Source: Musa acuminata AAA Group (Eukaryota > Streptophyta > Magnoliopsida > Zingiberales > Musaceae). Taken from it: a stretch of 64,000 nt of DNA. A program made the position numbers and the translations under genes. Positions within the stretch are counted from its first letter, which is position 1. Each line of letters opens with the position of its first letter. The notes below the pieces were generated by a model. The model was not told where the DNA came from. It saw only the letters and a list, made by a program, of their open reading frames with translations, and made no database searches. The stretch lies in the NCBI RefSeq assembly GCF_036884655.1, contig NC_088355.1, positions 17,750,001 through 17,814,000 on the forward strand, read 5' to 3'. Below are positions 31,676-44,800 of this stretch, one piece after another.

Positions 31676-34650
31676 TTATTCATTTAAGGGTTTTGTAAAG
31701 ATATCGGCCAATCGATATTTTGTATCAATGAATTCTAAAATTATATCATGATTATTAACATGATCTCGTATAAAATAATGCCTAATGTCAATATGTTTAG
31801 TTCTAGAGTGTTGAATAAGATTTTTTGTTAAACATATTGGACTTGTGTTATCACATTTTATGATAATATTCTTAAGACAAATTCTATAATCTTTTAATGT
31901 GTTTTTCATCCATACGACTTGTGCACAACATGCACTAGCAACTATGCATTCAGCTTCGGTTGTAGATAGTGCAATTGAGTTTTATTTTTTGGAAGACTAT
32001 GAGACAAGTGTATGAATTGACATGTTCCGAATATATGCTTTTTCTGTCTAATTTATATCCACTGAAATTCGCATGAGCATAAGAAATTAACTCAAGGTTT
32101 TCATATTTTAGATACTATAATCCTAGATTAGTGGTTCCTTTAAGATATCTAAAGATTATTTTATCTGCTTTAAGATGAGATAGCTTAGGATTAGATTAAA
32201 ACCTAGCATAAAGTCCTATGCTAAACATGATATCCGGTCTTATTGCGGTGAGGTATAGTAAACTACCTATCATACCTCTATAAGTTTTTTGATTAAAGTT
32301 TTCTCCACTTTCGTCAATGTCTAACTTAGTGGAGGTACTCATAGGAGTATTGATAGCCTTTGAGCTATCCATATTAAAACGTTTTAGCAAGTCTAATGTA
32401 TATTTTATTTGACTAAGTATTATTACTAAGTTATTTGATTTGTAAGCCTAAAAAGAAGGTTAGTTCTCCCATCAAACTCATTTCAAATTCTAGACTCATA
32501 CTCTTTACAAATGATTCGCATAAAGATTCATTAGTAGGCCCAAAAATGATATCATCAACATAAATTTAAATAATAAGAAAATTATTTTTAAAATTTTTAA
32601 TAAATAATATGGTATCAACCTTGCCTTTAGAAAAATTATTTTGTATAAGAAAGGAGCTAAGTCTCTCGTACCAAGCCCTTGGGGCTTGTTTCAATCCATA
32701 GAGAGCTTTAGTCAATTTAAACATATGATTAGGAAAATTATCATTCTCAAATCCGAGAGGTTGTTCAACATAAACTTCTTCGAAAATAAAGCCATTAAGA
32801 AAAGCACTTTTAACATCTATTTGAAATAACTTAAAATTATTACTACTAACATAGGCAAGGATCATCCTTATGACTTCTAATTATGCCATAGAAGTGAAGG
32901 TTTCTTCATAATCGATACCTTCTTCTTGGTTGAAACCCTTGGCCACTAATCTAGCCTTATTTCTAACCACGATACCAAATTCATCTTGCTTGTTTCTAAA
33001 GACTCATTTAGTACTAATAACTAAATGGTTATTTGGCCTTAGAACAAGCTTTCATATCTCATTTCTCTCAAATTGATTCAACTCTTCTTGTATTGTGATA
33101 ACCCATGAATCATCTTTCAAGACTTCATCAATGCATTTAGGTTCAATTTGGGAGAGAAAAGCGACATTGGAACAAAAATTCTTAAGAGAAGAATGAGTTT
33201 GAACCCCTTTTGTTGTGTCTCCTATCATTAGCTCCTTAGGATGAGCATCTACATACTTTTATTCCTTGGGTAAGAATGTTTTGGAAGAAGATACATCCAA
33301 GTTGCTAGATGGAGAAAGGGTTTCATTTAAATTCAAAGCATCAAAATTAACATCATCATTAAGATAATTTTTCGTAACTTCGGAAACTTCATTAAAAACA
33401 ACATAAATGGACTCTTCTATAACCAATGTTCTTTTGTTAAAAATACGAAAGGCCATAGAAATAAAAGAATAGCCAAGTAATATTCCTTCGTCGGATTTTG
33501 CATCAAACTTTCCTAAGGCATCTTTTTCATTCAAGATAAAACATTTACAACCAAAAACTTTAAAATATGAAGTGTTGGGTTTTTTATTGTTCCACAACTC
33601 ATAAGGAGTTTTGGAAAGTAATGGTCTTACTAGAACCCTATTCATGATATAGCATGTCGTATTTACGATTTGGCCCAAAAATATTTGGATAGGCTATGTT
33701 CGTTTAACATGGTTCTTATCATTTCTTGTAAGTTTCTATTTTTTCTTTTTACTATCCCATTTTGTTGAGGATTTCTCATAGTAGAGAAATTGTAATTGTA
33801 TCCATTATATTCATAAAAGTATTGGAAATCACGGTTTTGAAATTTACCACCATGATCGCTTCAAATTGATGAAATCATAAAATCCTTTTCATTTTGAACA
33901 AGTTTACAAAACTTAGAGAAATACCTAAAGCAATCACTTTTGTATGCCAAAAAGTAAGTCTATGTGTATCTACTATAATCATCCACGATAACAAAGGCGT
34001 ATTTGCTACCCCCTAGGCTTGATGTAGCAATTGGTCCGAACAAGTCTATATTGATCAATTGCAATGGTCTAGAGGTGCTTATTTGATTCTTTGGTTTGAA
34101 ACTACCTTTTATTTGTTTTCCTAGTTGATATGTATCACACACATTATCTTTAATGAACTTAATGTGAGGAATTCCTCTTACAAATTCTTTAGATGAGATT
34201 TGAGAGATTAGTTTAATGCTAATATGACCTAATCTCCTATGCCAAAGCCAAGCATCATCATTTAAAACCGAAAGACACATTTCATTATAAAGATCATCAA
34301 TGTTGATCGTGTATATATTATTTTGTTTTAGGACAATCATAGATATATTTTTGTGTGATTTTTCTATAATACAAGCATTCGATTCAAATCTAACAATATA
34401 TCATTTATCACATAATTGACTAACACTCAAAAGGTTATACTTTAAGCCATCAACCAACAACACATCTTCAATAAAAAGGTTGGATTTGTTATCTATGGTT
34501 CATTTGCCAATGATTTTACCCTTATTGTTGTCTCCGAAGGTGACATATCCTTCGTCTAAGTTAGTGAGCTTAGAGAATTGAGATGGATCTTCGGTCATAT
34601 GCCTTGAGCATCCACAATCAAGGTACCATCTCTTGCTCCTAGCTTGTAAT
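31676..34650 (-). pseudogene. Pol of element H: protease, integrase, reverse transcriptase, RNase H
   Basis: From right to left: protease start WYLDCGCSRHMT near 34620 (active-site D-S-G changed to D-C-G). Then integrase 34340-33960 with WHRRLGHIS, a zinc motif whose last cysteine is replaced (VCDTYQ), and the core start LFGPIATSSLGG. A later integrase part is at 33678-33259 (TPYELWNNKKPN). Reverse transcriptase lies near 32865-32460 (FQIDVKSAFLNG, LYGLKQAPRAWY, and YVDDI just after a stop). RNase H is at 31909-31676 (SRTKHIDIRHYFIRD, ADIFTKPL). Domain order integrase before reverse transcriptase identifies Ty1/copia. Many stops make it inactive. Confidence 0.9.
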
Positions 34651-34664
34651 GATACATTTTTCTA

Positions 34665-36208
34665 CAAAAGAAAGATAATTTTTAGGTACCCATTTGACCT
34701 TAGGTGCCTTAAAAATCGATCTACATAGCTTATCATGTTGCATTGAGTCATTTGAGGTTCTTTTAGGAACTCAAATCAATATACGTGGACTGTATCTCTT
34801 AAGTGGATATTTATAGGCAACATGTCCGAGTTTGCAACAAAAGTTACATTTTGTGTGAGGTGATACATGCAAGGTAGGGCCTTTAACAAGGTGGTCAGAT
34901 TTTGGTGAGAGCTAGTCACAAATCCGATTCCGCCTCTCCTACGAACGTAACCCTTAATGGCAAGGATCATGTTCAAAGACTTGCTACCAATCTCAATTTT
35001 TTCTAAGATTGTCTTAAGTGACAAGTTTTCCTTTTGAGGCATTTCTAGTTCATCACATTTCATACATGGAGCTAAACTATTATTGTGCTCAACTTTTAAT
35101 CTATCGAAATCATTAACAAGAGAAACATGCTCCTTTTTTAACAATTTATATTTTTTACTAATTAATTATATTCATCAAATAAATCATGAAAATTATTTAA
35201 TAATTCATCGAAGGATAAATCTGCATCAAATGAACTACTCACCTCATCTCCAATAACTATTAGCGTATAGTGAGTAACTTGCTCGGTGTTGGTTGGCTCT
35301 TCTTCGGATGCACTTGAGTCATCCCAAGTTGCTTGGGGACATTCACTCTTGAAGTGTCCCGGCTTCTTGCATTCATAGCATATCACTTATTCTTTCTTGA
35401 GTTCAATTTTATTTTTAGTATTATTTTTAAATTTATTTTTTTTATGAATTTTTTGAACTTTCTTATAAAGAGTGTCAAGTCTTCATCAAAGTCCTTATCA
35501 CTTGAATTTTCTTTCTAAGTGCTCTTCTTGAGTTCTTAGTGTCGTATCCTTCCTGTTCTTTAGAAGGTTGTTTTCAAGCTCTTCATGAGCATTACAAGTC
35601 ATCTCATAGGTCATTAGTGACCCGATTAATTCTTCAAGAGGAAAGTTATTTAAATTTTTGGCCTCTTGAATGACCGTGACTTTAGGGTCCCAACTCTTTG
35701 GAAGGGATCTTAAAATTTTATTAACAAGTTCAAAATCTAAGAAAACTTTACCAAGTCCTTTTAGACCATTGACGACATTTGTAAATCGGGTATACATGTC
35801 TCCAATGGTCTCACTCTGTTTCATCCGGAACAACTCATAAGTGTGCACTAAAAGATTAATTTTCGACTCCTTCACTCTACTAGTGCTTTCATGAGTCACT
35901 TCGAGTGTGTGTCAAATATCAAAAGCTATTTCACAAATAAATACACGATTGAACTTGTTTTTATCTAAAGCACAAAATAAGGCATTTATAGCCTTGGCGT
36001 TTAAAGCGAAAGTCTTCTTGTCCAACTTATTCCAATTGTTCATTGGAAGAAAAGACTTTTGAAACCCATTTTCTGTAATATTCCATAATTCGAAATCCAT
36101 TGAAATTAAGAAGATCTTCATTCTAGTCTTCCAATATTTGTAATCCGCCCCATTGAACATGGGCGGACATGTAATTGAATGACCCTCTTGGTTCCCGACA
36201 AATGTCAT
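34665..36208 (-). pseudogene. Gag of element H, disrupted
   Basis: The start at 36208 matches gag of elements D and E. The frame is broken at 35912 (TGA where E has TGG in FDIWH), continues 35899-35498, shifts, and resumes at 35386-35162 with the knuckle CYECKKPGHFKSECP. A further block at 35144-34776 holds the helical part. The second knuckle is degraded. Confidence 0.85.
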
Positions 36209-36244
36209 CTCTCTTGGGTTTTAAACCAAATGAGAGTGAATCTT

Positions 36245-36256
36245 GCTCTGATACCA
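36245..36256 (-). other. Primer-binding site of element H
   Basis: The plus strand reads GCTCTGATACCA, the inverse of TGGTATCAGAGC, two bases inside the LTR boundary at 36259. Confidence 0.88.
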
Positions 36257-36258
36257 AT

Positions 36259-37432
36259 TGTTAGGATCAAGAGCGACACTAAGAGGGGGGGTGAATTAGT
36301 ACAACGAAAAATTCTCCGATTTCGTATAAAGTTCGTCTCGATTCAAATTGTTTCGGAAAGATGTTGAACTTGAAACTTTCGTAAGAATGTAAGGAGAAGC
36401 TCAAGGAGATTTGTAGTAAAGTAAATTACATAAAAGGAAAAGCAAACCAAAATTTAGAGTGGTTCGGTCAATGAGATCTACATCCACTTCGGATTCCTCC
36501 TCCGTCGAGGTCACCGGCGTCCACTAAAGGCCTTCCTTCAATAGGCGAAGACCAACCATCTTTTACAGCTCCTCCTTTTGACGAGTTTAGGAGACAACCC
36601 TTACAAGTCTCACTCCTCTTTCTTGGATGGTTACAAGGCCAAGAGAGGGAGGAGGAGAACTCTTCTCACTTTTACAACACTTTTCACACCTCAAACACTT
36701 AGAATTTTTCACACATATAATAGCACTTTGTTACCCTTTCATGCAGAAAAGGGTAGAGTATTTATAGGCCCCAATGGCTTCAAAAATGAAGTCAAAAAGT
36801 GTCTCATCTCATATTTCCGGGGTATTGACGGTACCACCGCCATTACTGGGCAGTACTACCGCCTACAGTCTGACACTAGACGGTACCACCGCTAGCAACA
36901 TTAACTGCCAACGATACCACCACCTATCTCCTAGGTAGTGCCACCGCCGACCCTGGCAGTGCCACCGTTGGCTATGTTTTCAGGGGCTAAATGGGCTGTT
37001 CAATCCGACCCAATTCAGCCCTATTAAGGGTCTAGTTGGCACCTAACTAAGTTAATGAGATTACCTCACAATTCTAACTCAATCTACTATCTAACTACAA
37101 TAACTAAAGCATAATCAAAACACTCTCCGATACGTCAATTGCTCTTCCAATGAACTCTCGATAATGTTCCGACGAACTCTCGACAAGCTCCCAGAGTTTA
37201 CGAGATCTTCTTGATAAGTTCCGACGAGCTTTTTTAGCAAACTCCTAGACTTCTCGATTGGTTCCGGTAAAACTTTCGACGAATTCTTAAACTTCCAACG
37301 AGATCTCGATCTTAACTCCGACACAACACCTACTTTACGTGTTATTGCTGTCGTTAATCATACACATTTTTCTTAACATATATATTAGATCAAACAATTA
37401 ATAATTGATTTAATTATCACAATTTAGGATCA
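36259..37432 (-). repeat. 5' LTR of element H (about 1.17 kb)
   Basis: The plus strand starts TGTTAGGATCAAGAGC; the other end lies near 37432 but is not sharp. The TATA box is inverted at 36759-36766. The segment 36820-36985 holds palindromic words such as cggtaccaccgcc and ggtagtgccaccgcc, corresponding in place to the GGTGCAACCGCC cluster of elements D and E. Confidence 0.8.
36820..36985 (-). repeat. GGTACCACCGCC-type palindrome cluster in LTR H
   Basis: About seven copies of ggnngtnccaccgcc occur in 165 bp upstream of the TATA box (which lies at lower coordinates on this strand). It has the same position and outer arms (GGCGGT / ACCGCC) as the cluster in D and E but a different core. Confidence 0.72.
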
Positions 37433-38413
37433 TGCTCAGCCCAACGGGATAGATATCTCATGAGATGATTATGTTTCTACATGATAGAGAAGCAATCCAC
37501 TTATTATAAATAAGAAATTACTCCATGTCAGCTAAATCACATGTATTTCAATCTAAATCTACATATTTACCGACTCCTACTTGCAGAAGGGCTACCGCAC
37601 AAGCCAATTATTGTTCGGATACCACTGAGATCCAAGTCTTTTTTTTATTTAATTAAAGAGACCAGAAATTAAATCACCAGAAAGGTTTTAAAAAACAAAT
37701 AATAAAATAAAATAAGTCTTGACAAAATAGAGGTTCCCAACTTCCTTGTAATGTAGCCAAGATCTCAGCAGTGTCCAACACCATATATTCTGCATATACA
37801 ATTGATTGTACGTCCTCCTAATTTATAGAGACAAGCTTACCAAAACAAATAAACTGAACAACAACAACAACAACAAAATTTGTTCAACTCTAATCAGTTG
37901 TAGGTTCGGGCTCACCCATGGCAGGCCAAAGAAAAGGAGAAAGATCCACTAGTTACTCTGCCAAATTGATCTTATCTTCCCACACCAAAGAAATAACTAC
38001 TCGTACACATAATTTTGCTCGTCTGTTCTAATCTGATGATTGCTCTTGCTGTGGGAAATCCATCCTGAATCTCACATTGCTTTCATTAGATGAAAAAATA
38101 AAAAGGAATGCATCCAAAGAAAGTGTTTGCAATTTGCATAAAGCAGGGTGTAAATGATGGCAGATATTCTGCACGGTTTACTGCAATGCATCCATGGTCA
38201 GAGTCCAGTTTGATGATCAAAATAATGGCTACTCAGGAGTGAAAGAAACAAATGGAGCCACCATCTTCCTCGGATGTAAATGAATACAGTTAAGAAACCA
38301 GCATCATCTCGTTCAACATCTTGAGATCCTTTCCCAGAGACTGCAGTGCATATTCAGTACCAGAGGTTCTGAGCTGTGGTACTTTAAGCAAGTTATGAGA
38401 TAATACACAACCA
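37433..38413 (-). other. 3' flank and untranslated region of the PNPase gene
   Basis: AT-rich, with no gene of its own. The 3' untranslated region should start at 38413, just below the stop codon; its end cannot be fixed. A (CAA)n tract lies near 37859-37876 and resembles the terminal repeat of RTE-type LINEs, but I cannot show a LINE there. Confidence 0.5.
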
Positions 38414-38818
38414 CTACCCAGTTTTGACTTCTCCGTTAACCATTCCTTCTGACGGAACCACACCAGTAACTGCTTTGTCAATGCTCTTTTTTTGTTTGTT
38501 GACAAACTGACCATCTCTAACAGGGTGAGCTAATTTCTTTATAGCCTTTTCCTTGCTTTTATCACTCAATTTTCCTTGAGCTGAAGTAGCTTCCTTAAGT
38601 GGAACTGTGATCTTTTTCTGAGAATTCTCACCTTGATCTACAATCTGTCCAGTTTCATCTTTTCTCAACGGCTTCTTCGCTGCAATTTTAACAAGATCAT
38701 CTTGGGGAGGTATATTCTCTTTTATGGAATTACTTGTTTTTGGTTTTCCACTAGTGTCCAGGTCTCCATCAGGAAGCAGGGCTCGACGGCTTAATCGAAG
38801 TTGACCCTTTTCATTTAT
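38414..38818 (-). CDS. PNP1: PNPase last exon: end of S1 and lysine-rich tail
   Basis: 134 codons plus stop. [16 protein letters not shown] closes S1. About 115 residues follow that are rich in Lys, Ser and Gln without a known fold, which is usual for plant PNPase tails. The stop TAG is at 38414-38416. Confidence 0.93.
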   Translation of the reverse strand: MNEKGQLRLSRRALLPDGDLDTSGKPKTSNSIKENIPPQDDLVKIAAKKPLRKDETGQIVDQGENSQKKITVPLKEATSAQGKLSDKSKEKAIKKLAHPVRDGQFVNKQKKSIDKAVTGVVPSEGMVNGEVKTG

Positions 38819-41800
38819 CTGGAATACAAGATATCATATAATAAATACAGAAAAGCAAATATTGAACAATTATTAATTAAGAAAAGAAATTTAAAAGACT
38901 AAACAGCCACTGGTTGACAATCTTTAACCTGTGGCAACACTAACTACCATGGTAAATTTTGTTGGACATGAGTAAACTACTCCAAGTAAGAGTGTGATCT
39001 GAGACATTTGTTTCACTGAAGTGAATAGTATGTTAGTAATGTGTGAGTTTGAGTTATGCGAATAACTACCATCATGGGACTATTATCTTAAATGGATTTC
39101 TCTCAAATTGCTTAAGACTCCAATCTAGTATAAGTCAATCCTATCCAATATGCCAATTTAAAATACCACGACTTCGAGTTCTGTTTATCACTAAAGACCT
39201 CTCTTTTAGTCAAGTTCCTTGTATTTTCAATAATCAACTATATTGTACCTTTTTGTTACTACTGCAATTTTTTTACTTTTTTTTTTCTTACTTCTGCAAT
39301 ATCAAGATTTAATATTTGAGAATCAAGATATTTTATCACGTATTGGAATAAAGGAGTGATTTGGGGATTTAAAGATTCTTCATGAACTTGTCATGTTTGG
39401 TATTGTATTATATCATTTAAGTTAGTATCACCAATCAGCATGTCCCACATCGGTACGGTGAACAGGAACACAGGAAGGGAAGGCCAAATCTACATTAGGA
39501 GTGTCCATATCTTGAAAGGAACCTAATCTACAAGACATGGTCATGGTTTTTTCTTAGATGGATCTTTGGCCGTAATTGACTTTTGTAAAAAAACTTAGGT
39601 TAAAAAGTATTTAAATCTTTATTTATTATTTTTTAAAGATTTTTTTAGGACTTCCTCTACCACTGAATAATTTCACTAGGAAATCTTCTAACTGCTGCAT
39701 CTACAAAAAAAATTTCTGCACCAAAACCCTGCCTCCTCCCTCAAAGACATCCGAAGCCATCTGCTTGTTGAACCAAGATGAAGGAATAGGAGAAGGTGAC
39801 ACTAGAGAACAGAAGCCATTAAACACCACATCTTGAGTCTTGAATGCAATAGCACATCCTTTGCCCCTCTCCTACCTCCTCAATTAAAGACAACTCACCC
39901 CAATAGAGGTGATGCCAGAAAACGGAACTGAACAGGAATGTCTTAACTTTTGCAAAATCAAAAGTTCTTTTTATTTATTTTCTTTCCTATTCCAATGGCA
40001 CACTAGCTGTGCTAACTATCACATATTGAACTTAAATATGTTCTCCATGTTGCAATGTTTTTCTTACACCAGAAAAGAAAAAGAGAATCATTTATGTCAT
40101 TAGAGGTGATTAATGTCTTCTCTTTGCTGATTAATGTGGTAACAGGTAAATATTTATCTTTGGCATTTGCTACTATGAATTTTGACTTCAGTTAGAACAA
40201 TGCGATCCATCACATACAATGACTACCAAGAAAATCTGAGTTAATTTTCATCATCAAATATTTGCCATTATGTAGGAGACAGACCTCTTCATGAACTAAT
40301 GTAACCGATCAGTATGAATCCGTCTAAGCTTTCTGAAATATATTGATTTTTCCAAACATTCCGTTTTCTAAACATGACCCAGCACCTATTGGAGGTATGT
40401 CAATCAGGGTTGGATCTATACATGTTCATTGTCTGTTCTGTAAATATAAATTTAGCGGTCGAATTTACTCCACATGAACCTTTTTATGTTTGTGCATTTC
40501 AGATGTATCATATAGGAGTTTTTACATGCCATTAGATAGTAAAAAACAGTTTTCCTACTTTATTTTAGATTCAATACCTAATTTCACTTATACAATGGAT
40601 CACTATTTCTTTCTTAGTCATTAGAAACTAATGTTGTACTAGTTTAAGAAATGTCTCAAGGAGTAAACAATTATTAAATATGGTAAATCAAAAGCGTAAG
40701 TCCAAAGATAATGAAACAGCAACAGGAGAAATCAAGATGAGTGCATGTAAACAAGCAATTCACAAACAAACATTTTGTCAAGTTGTCCAGGTTATATGTC
40801 AGAAGGCTAACTTACCTCAATAAGTTTCACATCAACATGGTCTCCTACATTAACAACCTGAAAATAAGGTATCAAAACAATTAGTTCTTAGTGAACATGA
40901 CACATAGTAGGACAAAGACTTTAGGTATACAATATATTGTTCTTACATCTTCAGCCTTTGCCAACCAAGTTGAACTAAGCTCACTGATATGACATAGACC
41001 CTATCAAAGTTTAAAAGAGAACTTATTACACATAGCAGTAAGTAGTTCATAAAGGTAAGAGTAAAGAGAGCCTCTAACACAAAAATATTGAATATGCATA
41101 TTTTTCATCATAGTAGAATGACAGAAAATTAAATTCATTCTTTAAAAGTTGACATTACTTCATTTCAATTGTTTGTATTCATGAATAAAACACTTTGGCA
41201 TGTTGAGAATATCAAGCACCCATATTCAATGAAGTACCAAAATATATAAAAAATGTATAAGCTTGTAGCAGAAGACAATACATCTAATAAGGTGCTAGTA
41301 AACCTGCACAAAGGCTTAAAAGTTTAAACAAACCTCCCGTCCTGGTGCAATTTCAACAAAAGCTCCATAAGGTGCTATTGACTTGATTTCACAGTTCCTG
41401 AGAAGTTCAATTAGAAGGAAAATGTGGGTGTCAGCTTTTGACCAAAAACACTAAAATGATATCATGCATAAGAAAACACAAAATCCCCTCACTGACATAA
41501 CCGTAATCAACAAGATTGAAGCAATGTGCTAGACATAAATCCCTCAAATACAGTTGAAAAGTCTCTCTTAAGGAATGAAAGCCAATTCCATTCAACTCCT
41601 AATCAACTTCTAGGTTATCTGTTATAGTGACTGCATAAAATTAAATTTAATAAAACATGAATTGTTTGGATGGAAAAAGGGGACAACGGATGAAGATGGA
41701 AAATTGGTTAAAACCAAAAAATGCTACTGCTACAATGTGACAACCATGTCAAACAACTCCAGGTCTCTAGAATGGAAGATAGGCACATCTCCAGCTACTA

Positions 41801-44800
41801 CACCAGCCACAAAAGTTTGTGCTTGCACAAGCATGGGCCTACAATAGCAAGCATGGCACACAGGTGTACAATGACAAGCTGGAACTTATAGCATGCTTGG
41901 AAGGGGGCTTGCTGATTCCTAATGCAAAGCTAGAATTAGATAAATGAACCATAAAAACATAATAATCATTTTTAGGATTATTATTTCTTCTTTCAATACC
42001 CCCCAATTGATTTAGTATTACATAAATCGAGTATCATTATGCTAAGAAACATGTCACAGCTAGTGGACTTGATGAAATCTTAGAGATGCATTTTATAATG
42101 GTTAAAGATATTATAATGCACATCTTGCACTGTAAAATAAAGAAAATCTGACAAATGATAAATCCTGTGTAACTACAGAAATAAAGGGATTAGCTGCTAG
42201 CATTTCATATGTTGTGTTAGAATTAATGGCTTTAGTTTAGACAATGATGGCAAAAGAAAAATTAAAAGATCATGCTGGACAAATTTAAAAGATATATAGA
42301 TTCTAAAGAAAATCCTAAAAGAGATATTAGCATGATAAGATATAAGGTTGAAGATATTTTTTTTATAAGTTAGGTTACTAAGAATTAAAAATATATATAT
42401 TGAATTGCTAAGGCTAGGAAAAGAAAGTGCAAGAGTTTAGATAATATTAGATGGATTAAAGATAAAGTTCAAAAAATACAAAATTGAGAAATTATTTTAT
42501 AAATTATTTAATGAATATTTCATATATAACTTAGCTTTAATGATAGATAATAATGGTATGATTCATAGATTTATTTATAAATTTAGAACTAATGATATAA
42601 AAGAAAAAAAACCTTAAAATCATCAAAATAGGTAGGAGTGTGGGACCTGATGTTATCTTTTTGAGGTTTGTAAAAGTTTAGAAGATACAACTTATTAAAT
42701 AAAATTCTAAAATTTAGAAAAATACAATGAATGGACAAAGAACTTTTGTGTCAATTTTAAAAAATAAGGATATCATACAAAACTATTCTAATTACAAAGG
42801 AACTAAAATTGTGATTCATACTATGTAAATTAAAAGTAGGATAACAATTAAATTAAAAATCTTCAAAAATCAATTTGATTTTATGCTTGGAATATCAATA
42901 ATAGAAACTATTTATTTATCAAGATAATAAACCAAAAATATAATAAAGATTTTACATATGATTTTTATTGATTTAAAGAAGGCCTATAATAAAGTTCCTA
43001 AATTTCAAAAAAGAAAGATGTATCCACTAATTATATTAATGTCATAAATGAAATGTTGATAATGTAGTCGGGAGTTTGTTTAGTGAGCTTTCCATAACAT
43101 AGGACTATAACAAGAATCCATATTAAGTTCTTACTTTTTTCACGTTGATTATAAATGAATTTACTTGTCGGATAGTCCTCCTTGGTATATGTTATTTAAG
43201 TAATAATATTGCATTAGTTAATGAGAGTTTGAATGAAATTAATTTTGAACTTGAATTGTAGAGGCAATCCTTAGAATTTAAAGATTTCATATATGATATG
43301 TAATCTTAATAATACTAGAAATATATAACAAGATATAGTTAAGTTGGATAGATAAAAAGTTCCATTAAGTTTTAGGTATCTTATTATTCAATAATATAGA
43401 GAGACTGATGAATAGAAAATGTGAGATTAGGAGACCTACAAATGTACAAATGTGTTAGGAGAAGTGATACGAGGAGAAATAGAGGAAGAATTAAAAAGAC
43501 TTTAACAAAAACTATAAATAAAAATTTAAATACTCTTAATTTAACTATCTTAATAGTGACAAAACATCCATTTAGCTAACCTAATAGTTGAGACTTAATG
43601 GCTCTGTTGTTGTAGTTCATGATGTTATCATATCTTGCAAAAAAGAATGATGTTATCATAAGATCACAACATCAAATATGGATTATTAATGTCACAAGAT
43701 ACACATGGAAGAGTCATGAAGTAAATTCCATGACGGAATAATAATAAATAAACATAAGATAGTGTGTTTTTTAAGAAGCACCAAAGTGGCATAATCAATG
43801 TAAAACTGAGTATTAATATATGCCTAATAGAACAAATTAAATTTAAGCACGAAATGTGGTATCTTCTAACCAAGAATTTAAATATTGATCCACTAAAATG
43901 TCAGCCTGGTACAGCACAGTACCAGTGTAGTATGCCTACTGCCTGGTCTAACCAGAATAGACAATAAAAGATGTTACATGGACCAGTATCAGGCACTGGC
44001 TGGACGTGTAAAAACCAGTTGTTATGTACCGATCAACATATCGTTACTTGCTTTCAGCTAGAACATGGTATGGATTGTTGCCATGGAAGTTAGTCCAGTC
44101 TCAAAAGTCTGTTATATCTAGGCATTTAATGTTCAAAATACCTAATATCATATAAAGCTTAAAAGACACTCCACTAATAACATCTGACCTGTAAATATCA
44201 CCAACGGTTGGAACCATTGTCAAATTGGCTATTATAGCTTTCGATTTCTCTAAACTTGACAAGTCCTTTGCAGTAATTTTAATCTGCAAGATGCAGTCAT
44301 ATCAAGTGAATCTGCGAAAGCAGAATGAAGATTAAAGAAAAAGTTCAGTCTGAATCCTTACTAGCCCATCATCTTGGGTATCAATAGCTTCAACTCCAGT
44401 CTCCTCGATGATGCTTTTAACCTTCTTCCCACCACTCCCAATAATTATATTGACTTTGTCAGGTTTAACCTGAAACATTATTTTCAATAAAGGGTATGTG
44501 ACAGAGAATAATATATGCCACATGGTTCAAAACTGAGAATAGTACCCATGTATTACCTTCATAACATGAATCAATGGAGCATACTTAGAGAGTTGCTTTG
44601 ATGGAGGTGGGGAGCTCTTCATCATTTCAGCTGAATGAATACAACAAAACAAGTCCACCTTAAAGTAACTATTAAGACAAAATGCACACTTAAAATTATA
44701 GCAAGTATACAAAATGGACAAAGAAACAAAATAGCAGCCAAGCTTACTATTAGCATTCTTTGCTAAATTGTCATAATAAATTTGTCGGTCATTCTTCCAC

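Larger units (their letters stand above)
30367..37432 (-). mobile_element. Decayed Sirevirus-like Ty1/copia element H
   Basis: Read right to left: 5' LTR about 37432-36259, primer-binding site 36256-36245, gag 36208-34665, pol about 34650-31676, non-coding region with polypurine motifs, 3' LTR remnant 30543-30367. The gag start (GNQEGHSIT.PPMFNG) and the LTR promoter context match elements D and E, so it is an older member of the same lineage. Unlike D and E it still shows all pol domains, but each holds stops or frameshifts. Confidence 0.88.

Noticed and set aside
37857..37920. (CAA)n tract as the tail of another RTE LINE
   Set aside because: The sequence after the tract does not match the conserved RTE 3' region well enough to support it.
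41660..41850. 61-codon frame with several cysteines in a PNPase intron
   Set aside because: It has no similarity that I recognise and no start context, and lies in a non-coding intron; probably chance.
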